This document shows, one piece after another, positions 12,517 to 23,578 of a DNA stretch of 64,000 nucleotides. Both the position numbers and the translations under genes were made by a program. The stretch is from Lumbricus terrestris (lineage: Eukaryota > Annelida > Clitellata > Crassiclitellata > Lumbricidae), in the NCBI GenBank assembly GCA_949752735.1, contig OX457039.1, forward strand, positions 45,191,286 through 45,255,285, given 5' to 3'. The notes below the pieces were generated by a model. The model did no database searches and was not told the origin of the DNA. It saw only the letters and a program-made list of their open reading frames with translations. The number at the start of each line of letters is the position of its first letter. Position 1 is the stretch's first letter.

Positions 12517-13152
12517 AATGTCGCCACCGACGCCGACGCCGACGCCGATGTCGCCACCGACGCCGAAGCCAATGTCGCCACCGACGCCGACGCCGACGCC
12601 AATGTCGCCACCGACGCCGACGCCAATGTCGCCACCGACGCCGACGCCGACGCCGACGCCAATGTCGCCACCGACGCCGACGCCGACGCCGATGTCGCCA
12701 CCGACGCCGAAGCCAATGTCGCCACGGACGGCTGCAGGCAATGCTCGACGTCGGGTTGGACGCGAGTCAACGTTCCCTGGATCGACTAGACCAGGTACGG
12801 AAGCCCCATGTGTCACCACCTCCATTGACCGTCCTTTTGAGGCAGCTACTTGGACTGTTCTAGCCCCGCGTGAGTAACATGCACTTCCGCCTCCATCTCC
12901 TCCTCCTCCTCCAGTGGAATCCATCGGAGTCACTCCAATGCATCTGACCGACGACCTCCGTCTGATCTCCAGTCCGTTTGTCTCTTCCGTAACAGTTCGT
13001 TTATCACCGATAACATCAGCAGGTTGTTCGTCGACAAGACACCTTGACGCCATCGTCTCTTCAGACGTCTGAAGACCAACGGCTGTTTCGATCACATCCG
13101 ATCGCTTAGTAGTGACCGTCTCAGTACACACAACCGACACACAGGAACCCAT
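11803..13152 (-). CDS. single-exon gene, MGSCVS N-terminus, GDIGVGVG repeat protein
   Basis: About 449 codons from ATG at 13152 (context GGAATGG) to the stop at 11803. The N-terminus MGSCVSVVC fits an N-myristoylation site (Gly2, Ser6) with nearby Cys that could be palmitoylated, suggesting a membrane-attached cytosolic protein. Residues ~80-115 include EIRRRSSVRC and a Gly run. Residues ~145-255 are a repeat of GDIGVGVG and GDIGFGVG units from a GC-rich minisatellite. The C-terminal third is Ser/Asp rich with a run of seven Asp. The frame is also open for 43 codons above the ATG, but that start would be TTG. A TATA box lies about 255 bp upstream and AATAAA about 118 bp downstream, so it looks complete and intronless. 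I do not recognise the family. The minisatellite keeps other frames open too, so coding status is likely rather than certain. Confidence 0.55.
12396..12727. repeat. GC-rich coding minisatellite
   Basis: A patchwork of GACGCC and GATGTCGCCACC units (+ strand), about 330 bp. Unit length is a multiple of three, so all three frames of each strand stay open. On the minus strand it codes the GDIGVGVG repeats; the plus-strand TPTPMSPP and ADADANVATD frames are shadows. Confidence 0.9.
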
Positions 13153-13407
13153 TCCGACACAAACCCCGAATGACCGACCGACCGACCGACCGATGAACAG
13201 ATGGACTGAACACTCGTCTCGCACACTCAAAGTACCGCTACGACACAGAGATCGATTATGATCAACTATCGACGGCGGCAACTGAACAGACTGTGTTTGT
13301 GTGTGGCTTCGACCTACGCAGTCTGTTTGCCGCTGTTGTCAGTCATCTTCAGTTCTGAGGTCGGTCAGCAACTCAGCATGACGATGTCTTCTGCGATCAG
13401 CAGGCCA

Positions 13408-13414
13408 TTATATA
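13408..13414 (-). promoter_or_regulatory. TATA box
   Basis: TATATAA on the minus strand within TCTATATAATGG. A start site about 30 bp downstream (near 13380) would give a 5' UTR of about 230 bp before the ATG at 13152, including a (TCGG)n run near 13175-13195. Confidence 0.5.
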
Positions 13415-13461
13415 GACGAACAGCTGCAGCCGGTGCGAATTATGGGAAGAAATATGCATTG

Positions 13462-13474
13462 CACACGCACACGC

Positions 13475-13519
<45 letters not shown>

Positions 13520-13538
13520 CAAATGCAAATGCATCATG
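13462..13538. promoter_or_regulatory. (CA)n tract and octamer-like motifs upstream of the TATA box
   Basis: (CACACG) and (CA)n run at 13462-13516, then two overlapping ATGCAAAT-type octamers (POU-factor consensus) at about 13517-13534. They lie 105-125 bp upstream of the TATA box. Function is inferred from the motif and position only. Confidence 0.3.
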
Positions 13539-13559
13539 TCGTCACTTGTCGTGTAAAAA

Positions 13560-15164
13560 CATGATCTGAATTTTCTCTAACCTAATCAAAGTCAGAGTTT
13601 CCAAAAGGATTACTTCTGTAACACGTTCGGCAAAAATTATGATTCTAAAGTCCCTCAAGCAAGCTGCTTGGGCGAACGAAGACGACTCTAATCCGTCAAT
13701 TCGGCATCCTGCATTGCTTATCTACTACATCTAGGCCTACGTAGCCTACTAAACACGTGAAGAGTCAACGCGGTCGAGAAACCATAGCTTGTAGTGGAAC
13801 AAGACAAACACGTTCCTACGTGACACGTCATCCATTTATCCTCCTCCGCCATCTTCACCTCCTCCTTCTCCGCTTGCTTCTCCTCCTCCTCCTCCTCTTG
13901 CTCCTTCACTCGATTAATTATGCACTCCTCCCCCACCCACCCGGTCAGTCCATCGTCGGTCGCTGATCCTCTCAAAGTTGGAAGTTTAATTACGCCCACT
14001 CTATCAATACTTTAGTTGACGAAGTTCGACGTTGATTGTTATAATGATGCGGAATTTCCGTTCAAGAGGTTGTGATCACTAGCACTTAGTGATGCTATTA
14101 ATTCAATTATAATTAGACAGTGGAGAGTAATCAAAGTGTAATCGGTGTGTTTCTAGACTGGTGTTATGTTGTGAATGAGTCACGGTCAGCGTTCAAGGTT
14201 TTTCTTCTAGACGCTGAGGCTCCACAAAAGCAGCAATTGTCTGGTTACTTTGCATTACCGTACTTTCTCTCTTATACTCTACTTATTTATTGGATTGCTT
14301 TTCATTGTATTGTGAATTTGTGTATGTGGGCCTATTACTATAATTATAACCAGCTTTTATTATTTTCACTGATTATGCCTACCTGTTTATGTTATTGTTC
14401 TGATAATATTATAGGGCTACCGAATATATAAAATAAAAAAATAAAATTATAATATTTTATTGCACCATCTATAGATAGACTATGCATTAAGCTTACATTA
14501 TATTTAATGGGATATAAAAGAAAAGTAGCCTAATCTACTGTTGTTGATATAAAATGGTGACTTCCACATATCCTGCATATACGACTAGGCCTATACTCTT
14601 AAGAATAGAATTTTGGTATTTTGTGAGCAAAATCTTGGGATTGATGAGGTCGCAACTGAAGCCCTTTCCAAATGAACCGAATCGAAATATCATGCAAGTC
14701 ACTGTTTACGCAAGGTCGTATAGGATCGTTAGTCCAAAAGAGAATCTGTGTGTTTGTATGTGCGAAAGTAAAAAAAGTAAAAAAAGAAAGTAAGCCTTAG
14801 TGTCGTTCAGATGGACTGGCTACTGAAGTAAGTCATATATTCTACCCGAATCATCAACAGATTGTACGTGTCAGTCAGTCTTCTATAACCAATCAGTCGT
14901 AAGTATACCTGATGAGTACAACTCAAGTACTCTAACGTACTTTTCGAGTGGTACTCGGCCACGAACCGCCTGCCATCCACGAAGATGAACAGGCAATAAA
15001 GGAGGACCGACCTCTCTCTGCACAAGCATCGAAGGTTTATGCAGACGCATGCAATGTATGCCGTCGATCGTGAAGTGGTCTGCACTGAACTTGAATTCGA
15101 AATAAACAACGCAGCTTTGAACTGGAATGAACCAACAGCGGAAATTCAAATCCGAATTCAATGT
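13560..15164. other. intergenic, nothing recognised
   Basis: It contains a CTC/CTT-rich tract at 13838-13910. The open frames at 14120-14431 (+), 14807-15109 (-) and 14883-15167 (-) show no domain, and I see no splice structure to support them. Confidence 0.35.
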
Positions 15165-15172
15165 CACTTTGA

Positions 15173-15352
15173 CATAATTATAGGCGCGTTTATAGGGAGG
15201 GGGTTTGCGGGTTCAAACCCCTCCCAGAAATAAATGATTTTCGAACCTTTGAAAACTGATTCCCTGTAGCCTACTTTTCTAGTTTGTAGGCACCTTTTGA
15301 AACACCCAGAAATGTAAAACCTCTTGAAATGTTTCCTGGGTATACGCCCCTG
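15173..15352. mobile_element. MITE with GGCG-type ends, degenerate
   Basis: 180 bp, starting CATAATTATAGGCGCG and ending TATACGCCCCTG. Flanks are CACTTTGA (15165-15172) and CACGTTGA (15353-15360), a 7/8 duplication. Near the left end a G-run is followed by GGGTTCAAACCCCTCCC. An older member of the hAT-like swarm. Confidence 0.6.
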
Positions 15353-15599
15353 CACGTTGATCTTGCTGAGGATTGAGGAGACCTGCATCCGATCGCAGCT
15401 TTAAACAGCCCTACAGTAGAAAGAGAAATCGTGAGATATATATCCATGCAAGTTCAAGCATGTTTTGCAGTCCATTTGCAGAAGGGAATAGTCTATTAAT
15501 AACGCTATCAGTTAACCCAGTGGCGAACTCAAAACTTAAAAACTTAAAAACAATTTGTAGTTTTCGGCGAGATTTCAGCCCGAGGTCTAAAAAAAGGTC

Positions 15600-15646
15600 A
15601 ACAAATTTAGCTCCTCCAAGAACGGAAACCAAACTCTGCCCATGGC
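15600..15646. mobile_element. right-end fragment of the CATGGGCGGAGTTT MITE family
   Basis: Matches the right end of the copies at 27512-27663 and 41009-41160 (CTCCAAGAACGGAAACCAAA, then CTCTGCCCATG, one base different from the family end). The left half is absent. Confidence 0.7.
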
Positions 15647-16062
15647 AGTGCCTCATAGATGTCGCTCCTGCTCATTTGCAGCAGCTGCTGTGTCGCTCTA
15701 TACTCTGGATGTGCAAAGACTTCGTGTTCTTCGATCTCCACACATGTGAACTATAGACTCGCTCCACGGGCACGCACTGTTCTTAGACAACACCGCGTCT
15801 TCTCTGTTGTTGATCAAATGATATATGGAATGGGCTCCCATTGACTTTACGCCTCATGCATATGCCTACAGGGTTTACTTAGATGCATCCGATCGCAGCT
15901 TTAAAACAGTCCTTTTCGGCCAAGGAACACTGATAACTAATCAAAAAAATTGTTCATTTAGTTAATTATTATACATGGGTGGTACTTCAAATCTATCATT
16001 TGTATGCCTTGGCTGTTCGTGTAACTCTGTGTGTGTAGTAAATGAACAATACAAATTATTGT

Positions 16063-16180
16063 CCATCTATCCATTATATCCATCCATTATATCCATCCAT
16101 CCATCCATCTATTTATCCATCCATCCATCCATCCATCCCTTCATCCATCCATCCATCCATCCATCCATCTATTCATCTCC
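16063..16180. repeat. (CCAT)n microsatellite
   Basis: Interrupted tetranucleotide tract just upstream of the exon at 16264. Confidence 0.9.
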
Positions 16181-16263
16181 TACACATATATCTGCATACA
16201 TTGACTAAGTATATACATACATGCATAACTTCACATTGACATGCTTATAATTATATCTTACAG

Positions 16264-16460
16264 TGATCTATGCTCCTGGATATCACAGCTATAGTGTGGT
16301 AATACCATATATCTCGTTTGCGCACATCGCAATTTATGAGTATAATTTCGAAGGGTTTATGGCTCATCCAGTGGCTACTTATGCTGTCGAAATACCTGAG
16401 CGTATACAGGACGACAATAGCCACTTCGAAATCGATCCTCAAACAATTGATGAGACATAA
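16264..16460 (+). CDS. terminal coding exon of an unrecognised gene
   Basis: Preceded by TTATATCTTACAG, a plausible branch and acceptor region, and open for 65 codons to TAA at 16458-16460. The frame takes one base from the previous exon. The peptide contains YHSYSVVIPYISFAHIAIYE, then an acidic end (EIDPQTIDET). AATAAA occurs at 16586-16591 and 16661-16666, as expected for a 3' UTR. I could not find upstream exons, and no family is recognised. Confidence 0.4.
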
Positions 16461-16666
16461 AGAGACTAATTAATTTCGGGATTTACTCTTTGAGAGTGCA
16501 ATACCAGTAGATACCGTGCCTACCTAACTATGCAAGTTATGCAACACTGCTTAATCCCTCAGAATTTATTGGCCATTAATGAAGAAATAAATCTGTCAGA
16601 ATTCTTATATATTCAAATCAAGATCAATGTCGTCGCCATTTTGTGCTGCCAGGGTTTAACAATAAA

Positions 16667-17300
16667 TCTTTCGTCTACATGTATCTGAATACAAGATAAT
16701 TAGGCTATGGCTGCAAATAACGTCGAACCCAAATATGGGCATATATAAGTGTATATATATATATATAAACCTATGTTCAGGAACGACTGGGACGTATATA
16801 TCCACACTGAAATAATTAATTTGAAGAGGAAACAGTTTCGATTAGCCTAACATCCATCATCTAATTTATAAGCAAGATGGAACACTGGCAAAATCCTCAA
16901 AATCCTCGTCATTGGTCAAGTAGCCTAGCCTATATAGGCCCTAGAAGCAAGATGAACTGCTTTCCACGTACGCCTATGTTTAGCCTATAATGTAGGTTAT
17001 AACCCTTAGGTTCCGCAGGCTTTGATCTGACGATACGCCATAAATCAATATGAAATTTAAAACGCACGAAATGATTTTTTACAAAAGAGTGATTAGAATG
17101 CTTCGCGACTTTAGACATCCCGGCAAAACACAATCACATAATCATATGTTGAAAAATTAACATCTTCTGTGTCTGAATGTAATTCGTTTCACAAAAGGTG
17201 GATGGGTGAAACGCGGTTGCATGGTTCTGTGGGCAAATTGGTGCATTGCGTTAGATTCTTTCACTATACCGTATATGGCCTACAAGAAGAGAAGGTTGAG
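16667..17300. other. non-coding, nothing recognised
   Basis: AT-rich with a short (TA)n run near 16755. Confidence 0.35.
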
Positions 17301-17304
17301 ACGG

Positions 17305-17759
17305 TGACACGAAACGGAGTATCCCCCTTGAAAGCTATCCGGGGGGATGAATTAATCTATCCCCCCGGATGGAATTAACCGGTCTATACTATCCGGGTGG
17401 ATAAACTATTCTATCCCCTTTTGTGAAAAATGCGCATAATAAAAACATTTATGCTGTAATCAGAATTTAAAGTGGCTCTAATAGTTTTAAGTAGGCTATC
17501 CTAAGCAATGCCCAGATAAAGGCAACTCGAATTTATTTAGTGACTCTGAGTGTTCTTAAGTGTTTTAAATGTTTTAAGTGCTCCAAAAACAGGGTAAAAC
17601 AAATTATCTAGTAGGAATAAAATACCTGTTAGTGTCATTGTTCAAAACAAAGCAGATGAAAATTAATTTGCAAAAGAAAATTCACGCGGAAACGGTTTTT
17701 TCGACTTTTTTTTATTTGGGGGGATACAATTAATACGGGGGATACTCTATTTCGTGACA
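17305..17759. mobile_element. MITE with 23-bp inverted ends, 4-bp duplication
   Basis: The left end TGACACGAAACGGAGTATCC and right end GATACTCTATTTCGTGACA are inverted near-copies, each continuing into a C/G run. The flanks are ACGG on both sides (17301-17304 and 17760-17763). The inner part has a second palindrome with CCGGGGGGATGAATTAATC. No coding capacity; superfamily unknown. Confidence 0.7.
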
Positions 17760-18262
17760 ACGGCAGCTGGTTAAAAAATGCTAAAAGATTACAAGTAGAC
17801 GCAGGTTGCAAATGGTTATTGACACTCTAGGGCGTTTATTTGCCATTTTAAAAAGTAACACCCCACCCAGCTTTTGTTTTGATAACTGTAAATGAAGAAA
17901 TTAAATCGATTAATCTTAACAAGGCAATCTGTTACTACGAAAAATCAATTGGCGATGTTACGATGCCGCGTGCAATTTATCTCTTGCACAGCAGCAGAAG
18001 GATAAACAGCCCCCTCCGCCACACACACACAAGTGACTCTTATCTGCGTTGATTTTTTGCATTACAAGGCATTTTTAAAGAATGTGACTGAGTACGGGTC
18101 TATCGTCGATTTGGTAACCGGCGTATGGTTCGAAATATAGGTAGGTTATATACACCGATCGAATGGATCATAAACTAAAACTATTAGAGTCAATCTCTAT
18201 CAAGCAATTGCCTTAATAATAAAGTGGATGTGTTGTACATGCATATTTCACGTAGAGCCTAT

Positions 18263-18404
18263 AGTGGCGGCACCAGGATTTCAGCCTTGGGGGGCTGAGT
18301 CCTCGCGGAGGAAATTTTCCATTCAGTTTTGCATGTAAAAAAACGGATGACCTTTTATAGGGGAGCTTATAGTCCCACCTAGCCCCCTATCGCCGCCATT
18401 AGTG
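18263..18404. mobile_element. MITE, CAGTGGCG-related, copy with GAGCCTAT duplication
   Basis: 142 bp starting AGTGGCGGCACCAGG, with GCCGCCATTAGTG at the right, and exact 8-bp flanks GAGCCTAT (18255-18262 and 18405-18412). The left end lacks the usual first C and the right end has a small insertion, so it is older than the copy at 9816. Confidence 0.8.
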
Positions 18405-18524
18405 GAGCCTATTTCCATTGGGGCCTAAATCTTAATTCGTTGCCGTCTTCCACGCGCATCTTGACCTTCTATCCATCACTTAAGAAGACGTACAGATCTT
18501 GTGAAGCACGCGCTATTCCTGCTT

Positions 18525-18718
18525 CAGGGCTGTTTTTAAGGAATTTTTAGAACTGCACAACTCTTTCTTTTCCCTCCCTCCTCCATGGTAAATTACTTCC
18601 AATCGGAGGACAATGACCATTTTTTCCTAGTTTTAACTGTACAGAAGTGCTTCTACAACTGCACAAATCCATTTAGAACTGCACATTTTGTGTACAACTG
18701 CACGTTAAAAAAGCCCTG
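18525..18718 (+). mobile_element. hAT-type MITE, CAGGGCTGTTTTTAA family, copy 1
   Basis: 194 bp, CAGGGCTGTTTTTAAGG to TTAAAAAAGCCCTG, with exact 8-bp duplication TCCTGCTT (18517-18524 and 18719-18726). It shares its full length with copies at 53487-53702 (same orientation) and 60426-60620 (inverted). Inside are four or five AACTGCAC motifs. No coding capacity. Confidence 0.92.
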
Positions 18719-18992
18719 TCCTGCTTTTCACCTTCACCCTCATGACTGATACATTTGGACCCACAGAAGTAAGCTATAGCACACAGGACGAATCATCAAC
18801 TTTGGATGAAAGCAGTGACAATTGACATCGACTGCATATTCGATTCTCGTCATCAGCGACCAATAATTACATAATTATTGTGTGCACACATTTCAAATCA
18901 TCATTGAAGTCTACCACTCATGCACTGTGATGCACAAGACACATACAGCCTTCCTTTTGAGCTACGCCTACACCCTGGGACTCTACCATGGA

Positions 18993-19118
18993 TCCTTCCT
19001 TACTAAACTTAAAACTATTCTTTTTGGGCGCGCTGGAGTCGGGAGCGCCTCTGAGAATTTTTTTCTTGAAGAAGCGCTATATAAATGTCCGAATGAATGA
19101 ATGAATGAATGAATGAAT
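18993..19118 (+). mobile_element. CR1/L2-like LINE 3' end with (GAAT)n tail
   Basis: Encodes the end of the LINE frame (FLTKLKTILFG), then the conserved 3' end GGGAGCGCCTCTGAG and GCGCTATATAAATGTCC, followed by about seven GAAT units. Confidence 0.75.
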
Positions 19119-19239
19119 ACAACACACTAAAATACATTTTATTCAGACAGAAATAATGTACGACAACGATGTCTACCGCGTTTTCAAGGTAAATACACGA
19201 GCGGTCAGTACATGCACCGAGACTCAAAGGAATCTATCG

Positions 19240-19252
19240 ATCAATAAATCAG

Positions 19253-19306
<54 letters not shown>

Positions 19307-19375
19307 GTAATTTACATAGCGCCCCTTCAAGGTACCTACTCAGAGGCGCTATCAATCAATCAATCAACTTAAACA
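19240..19375 (-). repeat. (CAAT)n tract around a 45-bp LINE/SINE tail
   Basis: Two (CAAT)n blocks surround a short inverted copy of the LINE 3' end (TTTACATAGCGCC ... CAGAGGCGCT). Confidence 0.75.
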
Positions 19376-19389
19376 CGCAGGGTCAATAA

Positions 19390-20170
19390 TAGCTATGCTG
19401 AAACTTCAAGCTAACAGATTCATGCTGATCTAATAGTAGCTTAAAACTAGCAAACTCAAGCAATTGCAGTTCAAACTTCAAGTCAGCGAAATAATGTAAT
19501 AGTAGGGGGGAAATTCGTTCAAATTTAAAGCTAACAAACTTAAGTGATAGTAGTTCAGACATCAAACTGACAGACTTTTGCAATTTTAGTTAAAGCTTCA
19601 AGTGAAGGAACAGGAACTCATACAATTATATTAGTTCGATCTTCAATCAAGAAAATCACATAGCCTAATATAGTGGATGAAAGCTTAATTAAGCTTACAA
19701 ACTCTTCAGACTAACAGACTCATATAATAGTAGTCAACACGTCAAGTTCTTCTTTTCTGCTCATGTGTATGAATTCGATTAGAAGGGCTATCAAGCAATG
19801 CCCTATTATAACAGATAGTGTTGCTAGAAAGTAGAAACACGCAACACGTCCCGCAAGTTGAATCCACAAATTAATACGATTAGCCTACTTATCGATTGAA
19901 AACTATTATTATTAATAGTAGTATGCTACGGACGATTAAAATTATGAAACTGATTCTATGCAAATAGATATGTGGTGATTTGACTATTCTCGATCTTTGG
20001 TCTAAATGACATCAAAAGTATAAGCCATCTTAAAATAACAAGTTACAGTTTGACATTCTTTCCTGTTTGCCTTTCTGGATGCAGGTTTATTCTTTCTGCT
20101 TTCATTTCACGATCTTTGCAGCTCTGACAGACGTCACGAACGATCATGATCATGATCATGATAATCATGA
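19390..20170 (-). pseudogene. degenerate copy of the 3' end of the coiled-coil/zinc gene
   Basis: A 36-bp stretch at about 20116-20151 (TTTGCAGCTCTGACAGACGT and onward) matches the last coding exon at 29377-29658 with two mismatches. The flanking GCCATCTTAAAAT near 20024 also matches its 3' flank near 29348. Upstream, 19390-19745 holds repeats of a CTTCAAGCTAACAAACTCA-type unit that also occur at about 28310-28490 and 29090-29150. The frame is not intact. It looks like an old duplication of about 1 kb. Confidence 0.5.
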
Positions 20171-20444
20171 TCATGCCTGTTCTTCTCCATGCATCTGTTT
20201 TTTAGATGGAATATACAATGGATTGGCAGTTCATCCATGTCGCATTTTCCAAAACCACAATAATACAATAAGTCATTTAAAACATATTTTAGCTAAGTTT
20301 TCATCATTCATTCAACTTCTATTTCTGCTGTATCATGGTTCCATCTCTCATCGAACTTCTACTTCTGCTCACAAATATTTTGATCTTTTACTTCAGCCAA
20401 GTAGGATGTTGATCATTCATCCAACATTTAGTTTTACTTAGCGT

Positions 20445-20565
20445 AATAGCCTAGAAACTGTAAAAGAATCAACCACTGAAGATGTTGCAAAGATCGGTAA
20501 ATCATATCATAAATAAAACACCAGGCGCGATATAATAGCTAGCTAATCTAAGCAAAAAATTGTAT
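20445..20565. repeat. ~110-bp direct duplication, copy 1
   Basis: Near-identical to 20884-20998 (shared motif ATCAACCACTGAAGATGTTG). Copy 2 carries the splice acceptor and first bases of the terminal exon at 20675-20889; copy 1 carries the same acceptor-like end without an exon. Confidence 0.85.
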
Positions 20566-20883
20566 CTATGAAGTGTTGTTCACATTGCGATTCAGGTAAA
20601 TGTTTCCGGGAAGTTTCCCAGCTATTAAAAAACAATTTGGTCTAACACTAATTTAATCATAATGTTTTCAGTTCTTATTCATATTGATATAATATAAAAT
20701 AAATCAGCATGAAGCATGTCCCAAAGGCCAACCAGCCATTTCTACTTGCTGCTGATACTGTTGATGCTGCTGATGCTGCTGGCATTGACGTCACATTGGT
20801 AATATTCGACTGCAGACTTGTATTGATGGCCGAGGCGCTGGTAGTTAGTTCACTTCCCTCGGGCGACTCGTCGGCTGCACATC

Positions 20884-20998
20884 TAGAAACTGTAAATTAA
20901 TCAACCACTGAAGATGTTGCAAAGATCGGTAAATCATATCATAAATAAAACACCAGGATATAATAGCTAGCTAATCTGAGCAAAAAATTGTATAATCA
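20884..20998. repeat. ~110-bp direct duplication, copy 2
   Basis: Partner of 20445-20565; spans the intron end and acceptor before the terminal exon at 20889. Confidence 0.85.
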
Positions 20999-22203
20999 AA
21001 TATACGTAATAACTATAAATGAACATATATATATAAAATGCATATTACTGTTTAATTCTTGCCATCCATGGTAGTAGATGAGAAGTTATTTATCTTCCTT
21101 TGTAGACTTCACAATTGTTTTCATAAATGTTAATCAGTAGTTCGGTATCCAACAGATGAAAACTGCATTTCCACAACATATAATCACAAGGACAAAACCA
21201 GCTATCGATTGGATCGTTTAGATTTCATATACATGTATATATGCAGTTTCATCTTCTAGAATTGCAAAAAAACTGAACAGGAGCAATTTTGCATTCTCTC
21301 AGAATAACCCACACTGTGTCACTGTTCGTCACTTTACCTGGCCACATTCTTAGGCGGATTGGTCCATCATATGGGTTCTTGAGGGTTGAACATTCCGCCC
21401 ACCGAGACAATGCATAGTAACGGCTGTTGTCATCATACTGCTGGTCATTCCTGGTCAACTGCAATTCAAACAATTAACTGCTTAGACATGACATGGTCAT
21501 CTGATGAAGCTACAACATGCAACATCCGTTTGGGATATGCACCATGCAGGCTACCAAGTTTTAAACTATCATATAAACAATTTAGCAATACATGGACCAG
21601 GAAAGACAGTGTAACCGCACAAGTCTGCATCATGCATCATAAATAAATGTCGGGCAGAGCAGTGTTTGTGGAGATTGTGAAATCACAGTTCGGAAACAAC
21701 TGATGCTATCTGAGTCATCTGTCACAAAGTCTTAAGAAGGGCTATAAAGATTCAAAGCCTCAAGAGTGACTTCAAAAGTCAGCAAATAGATAGAATTTTA
21801 TCAAAAAACTGACTGAATGAATGCTTATGATATATTTGAAAGGACAAAGTGCCACTATATATACACACATAACACACGGACAGATAAACTTACCATACAG
21901 CGAAATCGTTCCATATAGCGATCGCTGGCAATGTCAGTCATTGCAGAGTAGATATTTCCATTTGGGTCGGTCCACGTTCCCATGCACTGAAAACGAATCG
22001 CTGTTAAAAAAAAGAAACCCATATAAAATTCAGCATGTTGTTGTTACCACAAACATTCACAATCATAAATATTTCGAAACAATATGATAAAAATGCATGT
22101 TATGTCACAAGCTGATAAAAGGTTGCACCACTTTAGGCAGACAGTTTAAACAAGTGCATTGATGGTAGAAGTCTATACGATATACAAATAGGCACATTTT
22201 GCT

Positions 22204-22440
22204 TAGGGCGCGGTGGTGCAGTGGGTATGTTCGTTGCCTTGCAGTTGGAGGATTGCAGGTTCGAATCCACCTCAAGCCACCGTGTATAAACCTTGAACAG
22301 TCCTTCACTCGCAGTTGCTCGGGCGCTTTGACGTGTAGCTCCGATGTAGTGTACGCGCAGTAGTCTGGAGCACCTCTGAGTAGAAACATCATACAAGAAG
22401 GGACGCTATAGAAATGGAGAAATAAAAATAAATAAATACA
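22204..22440 (+). mobile_element. tRNA-derived SINE with LINE-like 3' tail
   Basis: Box A TGGTGCAGTGG at 22214-22224 and box B GGTTCGAATCC at 22258-22268 match the pol III consensus at every fixed position, with spacing typical of a tRNA head. The 3' part holds GGAGCACCTCTGAG and GGACGCTATAGAAAT, near-copies of the LINE 3' end at 41255-41310 and 18993-19118, followed by an AAATA-rich tail. It sits in the intron between exons 4 and 5 of the 20675-26720 pseudogene. Confidence 0.85.
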
Positions 22441-23578
22441 ATAACACATATAAACACAGCACATTCAATAACAAATATAAAACATAGGCAAATTAGAAAT
22501 GACGAGATGAAAACTGAAACATTAGGGACGCTATGCTTTAATAGTGGTGCAATTTCACTTATTATACTAACACAACCAACAAGAAACTATGGTATGCTTC
22601 TAAAGACATAGACAGGCTACTGCAAAAAAGAACAGAAAAAGGAGACCAGAGCAACTTACACTGGTTGAATGATGATGTGACATCGAGACACTTTCCAAAG
22701 TGCATGTAGAAGACCTAATTGTCAACATAAACGGAACCCGGATCCATACAAGCAGCCACTGCACTTCCTGGACTGTCACATATACCACCACCTCCATAAT
22801 CCACTTCATACGTGAAGCGAAAGTTTCCTTCCAAAGTTGCCTTGCAGTTGGTTGTGTAAAGATTTACCCCTAGAAAATACATCTTATTTTAAACACACAT
22901 CCTCAAAATTATGACTTCACAATTCAACAAAAGCTGCAATAAATACTATTAAAATTGCAAAAGCAGTAGAAACAGTTATTAAGAATTACTCCAAAATCCA
23001 CTAAAATCAAACTTATGTCTGAATTTACTATAGCCAAGCGATGCGTAATCTGTGATATTCAATAACTCCTTAGCCATCGATGAAGAGAAAGGTTTAGTAA
23101 ATTCAGAAGAATTAATTGAGAAATATTATACTTATAGTGGAAAAATTTTAGGAAAATCGACTCAACAAATTATTACAAGTTAAAGACTTGGCACAGTTGT
23201 TAAGTACACCCCAATGACGAAAATACCAAAAGTCCCCATAAATCCGAGCTGTACTCGAGGCGCCATCTTGGAAAATGGCGACCTAAATTCGGTGTTTTGG
23301 CAATAACTCCAGAACCATTACAGTCACAAAGATATATAAAAGCGCAAAATTGATCCTCATTAAAAGACAAAGAAATTTTGTGTATAACATTTCTTTCTAG
23401 GAATATAAATAAATAATTTACATGGGATAAACTAGTCATTATAATTGTATTTCAATGGAATCAATGCAATGTAGGGGCCTACTAATTTTTATGGCGGGAA
23501 AAACAAATGCTGTGCTGCGAATTATAATTATAATTTAAGATCAAATTTATAACAGTGTCTATGCTAGGCTAATGTAAC

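Noticed and set aside
11942..12877. 311-codon plus-strand frame with TPTPMSPP repeats, and 12136-12789 with ADADANVATD repeats
   Set aside because: The minisatellite keeps every frame open. Only the minus-strand frame has a TATA box, good start context and poly(A) signal.
22204..22275. Functional tRNA gene
   Set aside because: A and B boxes are good, but no acceptor-stem pairing is evident and the sequence continues into a SINE tail.
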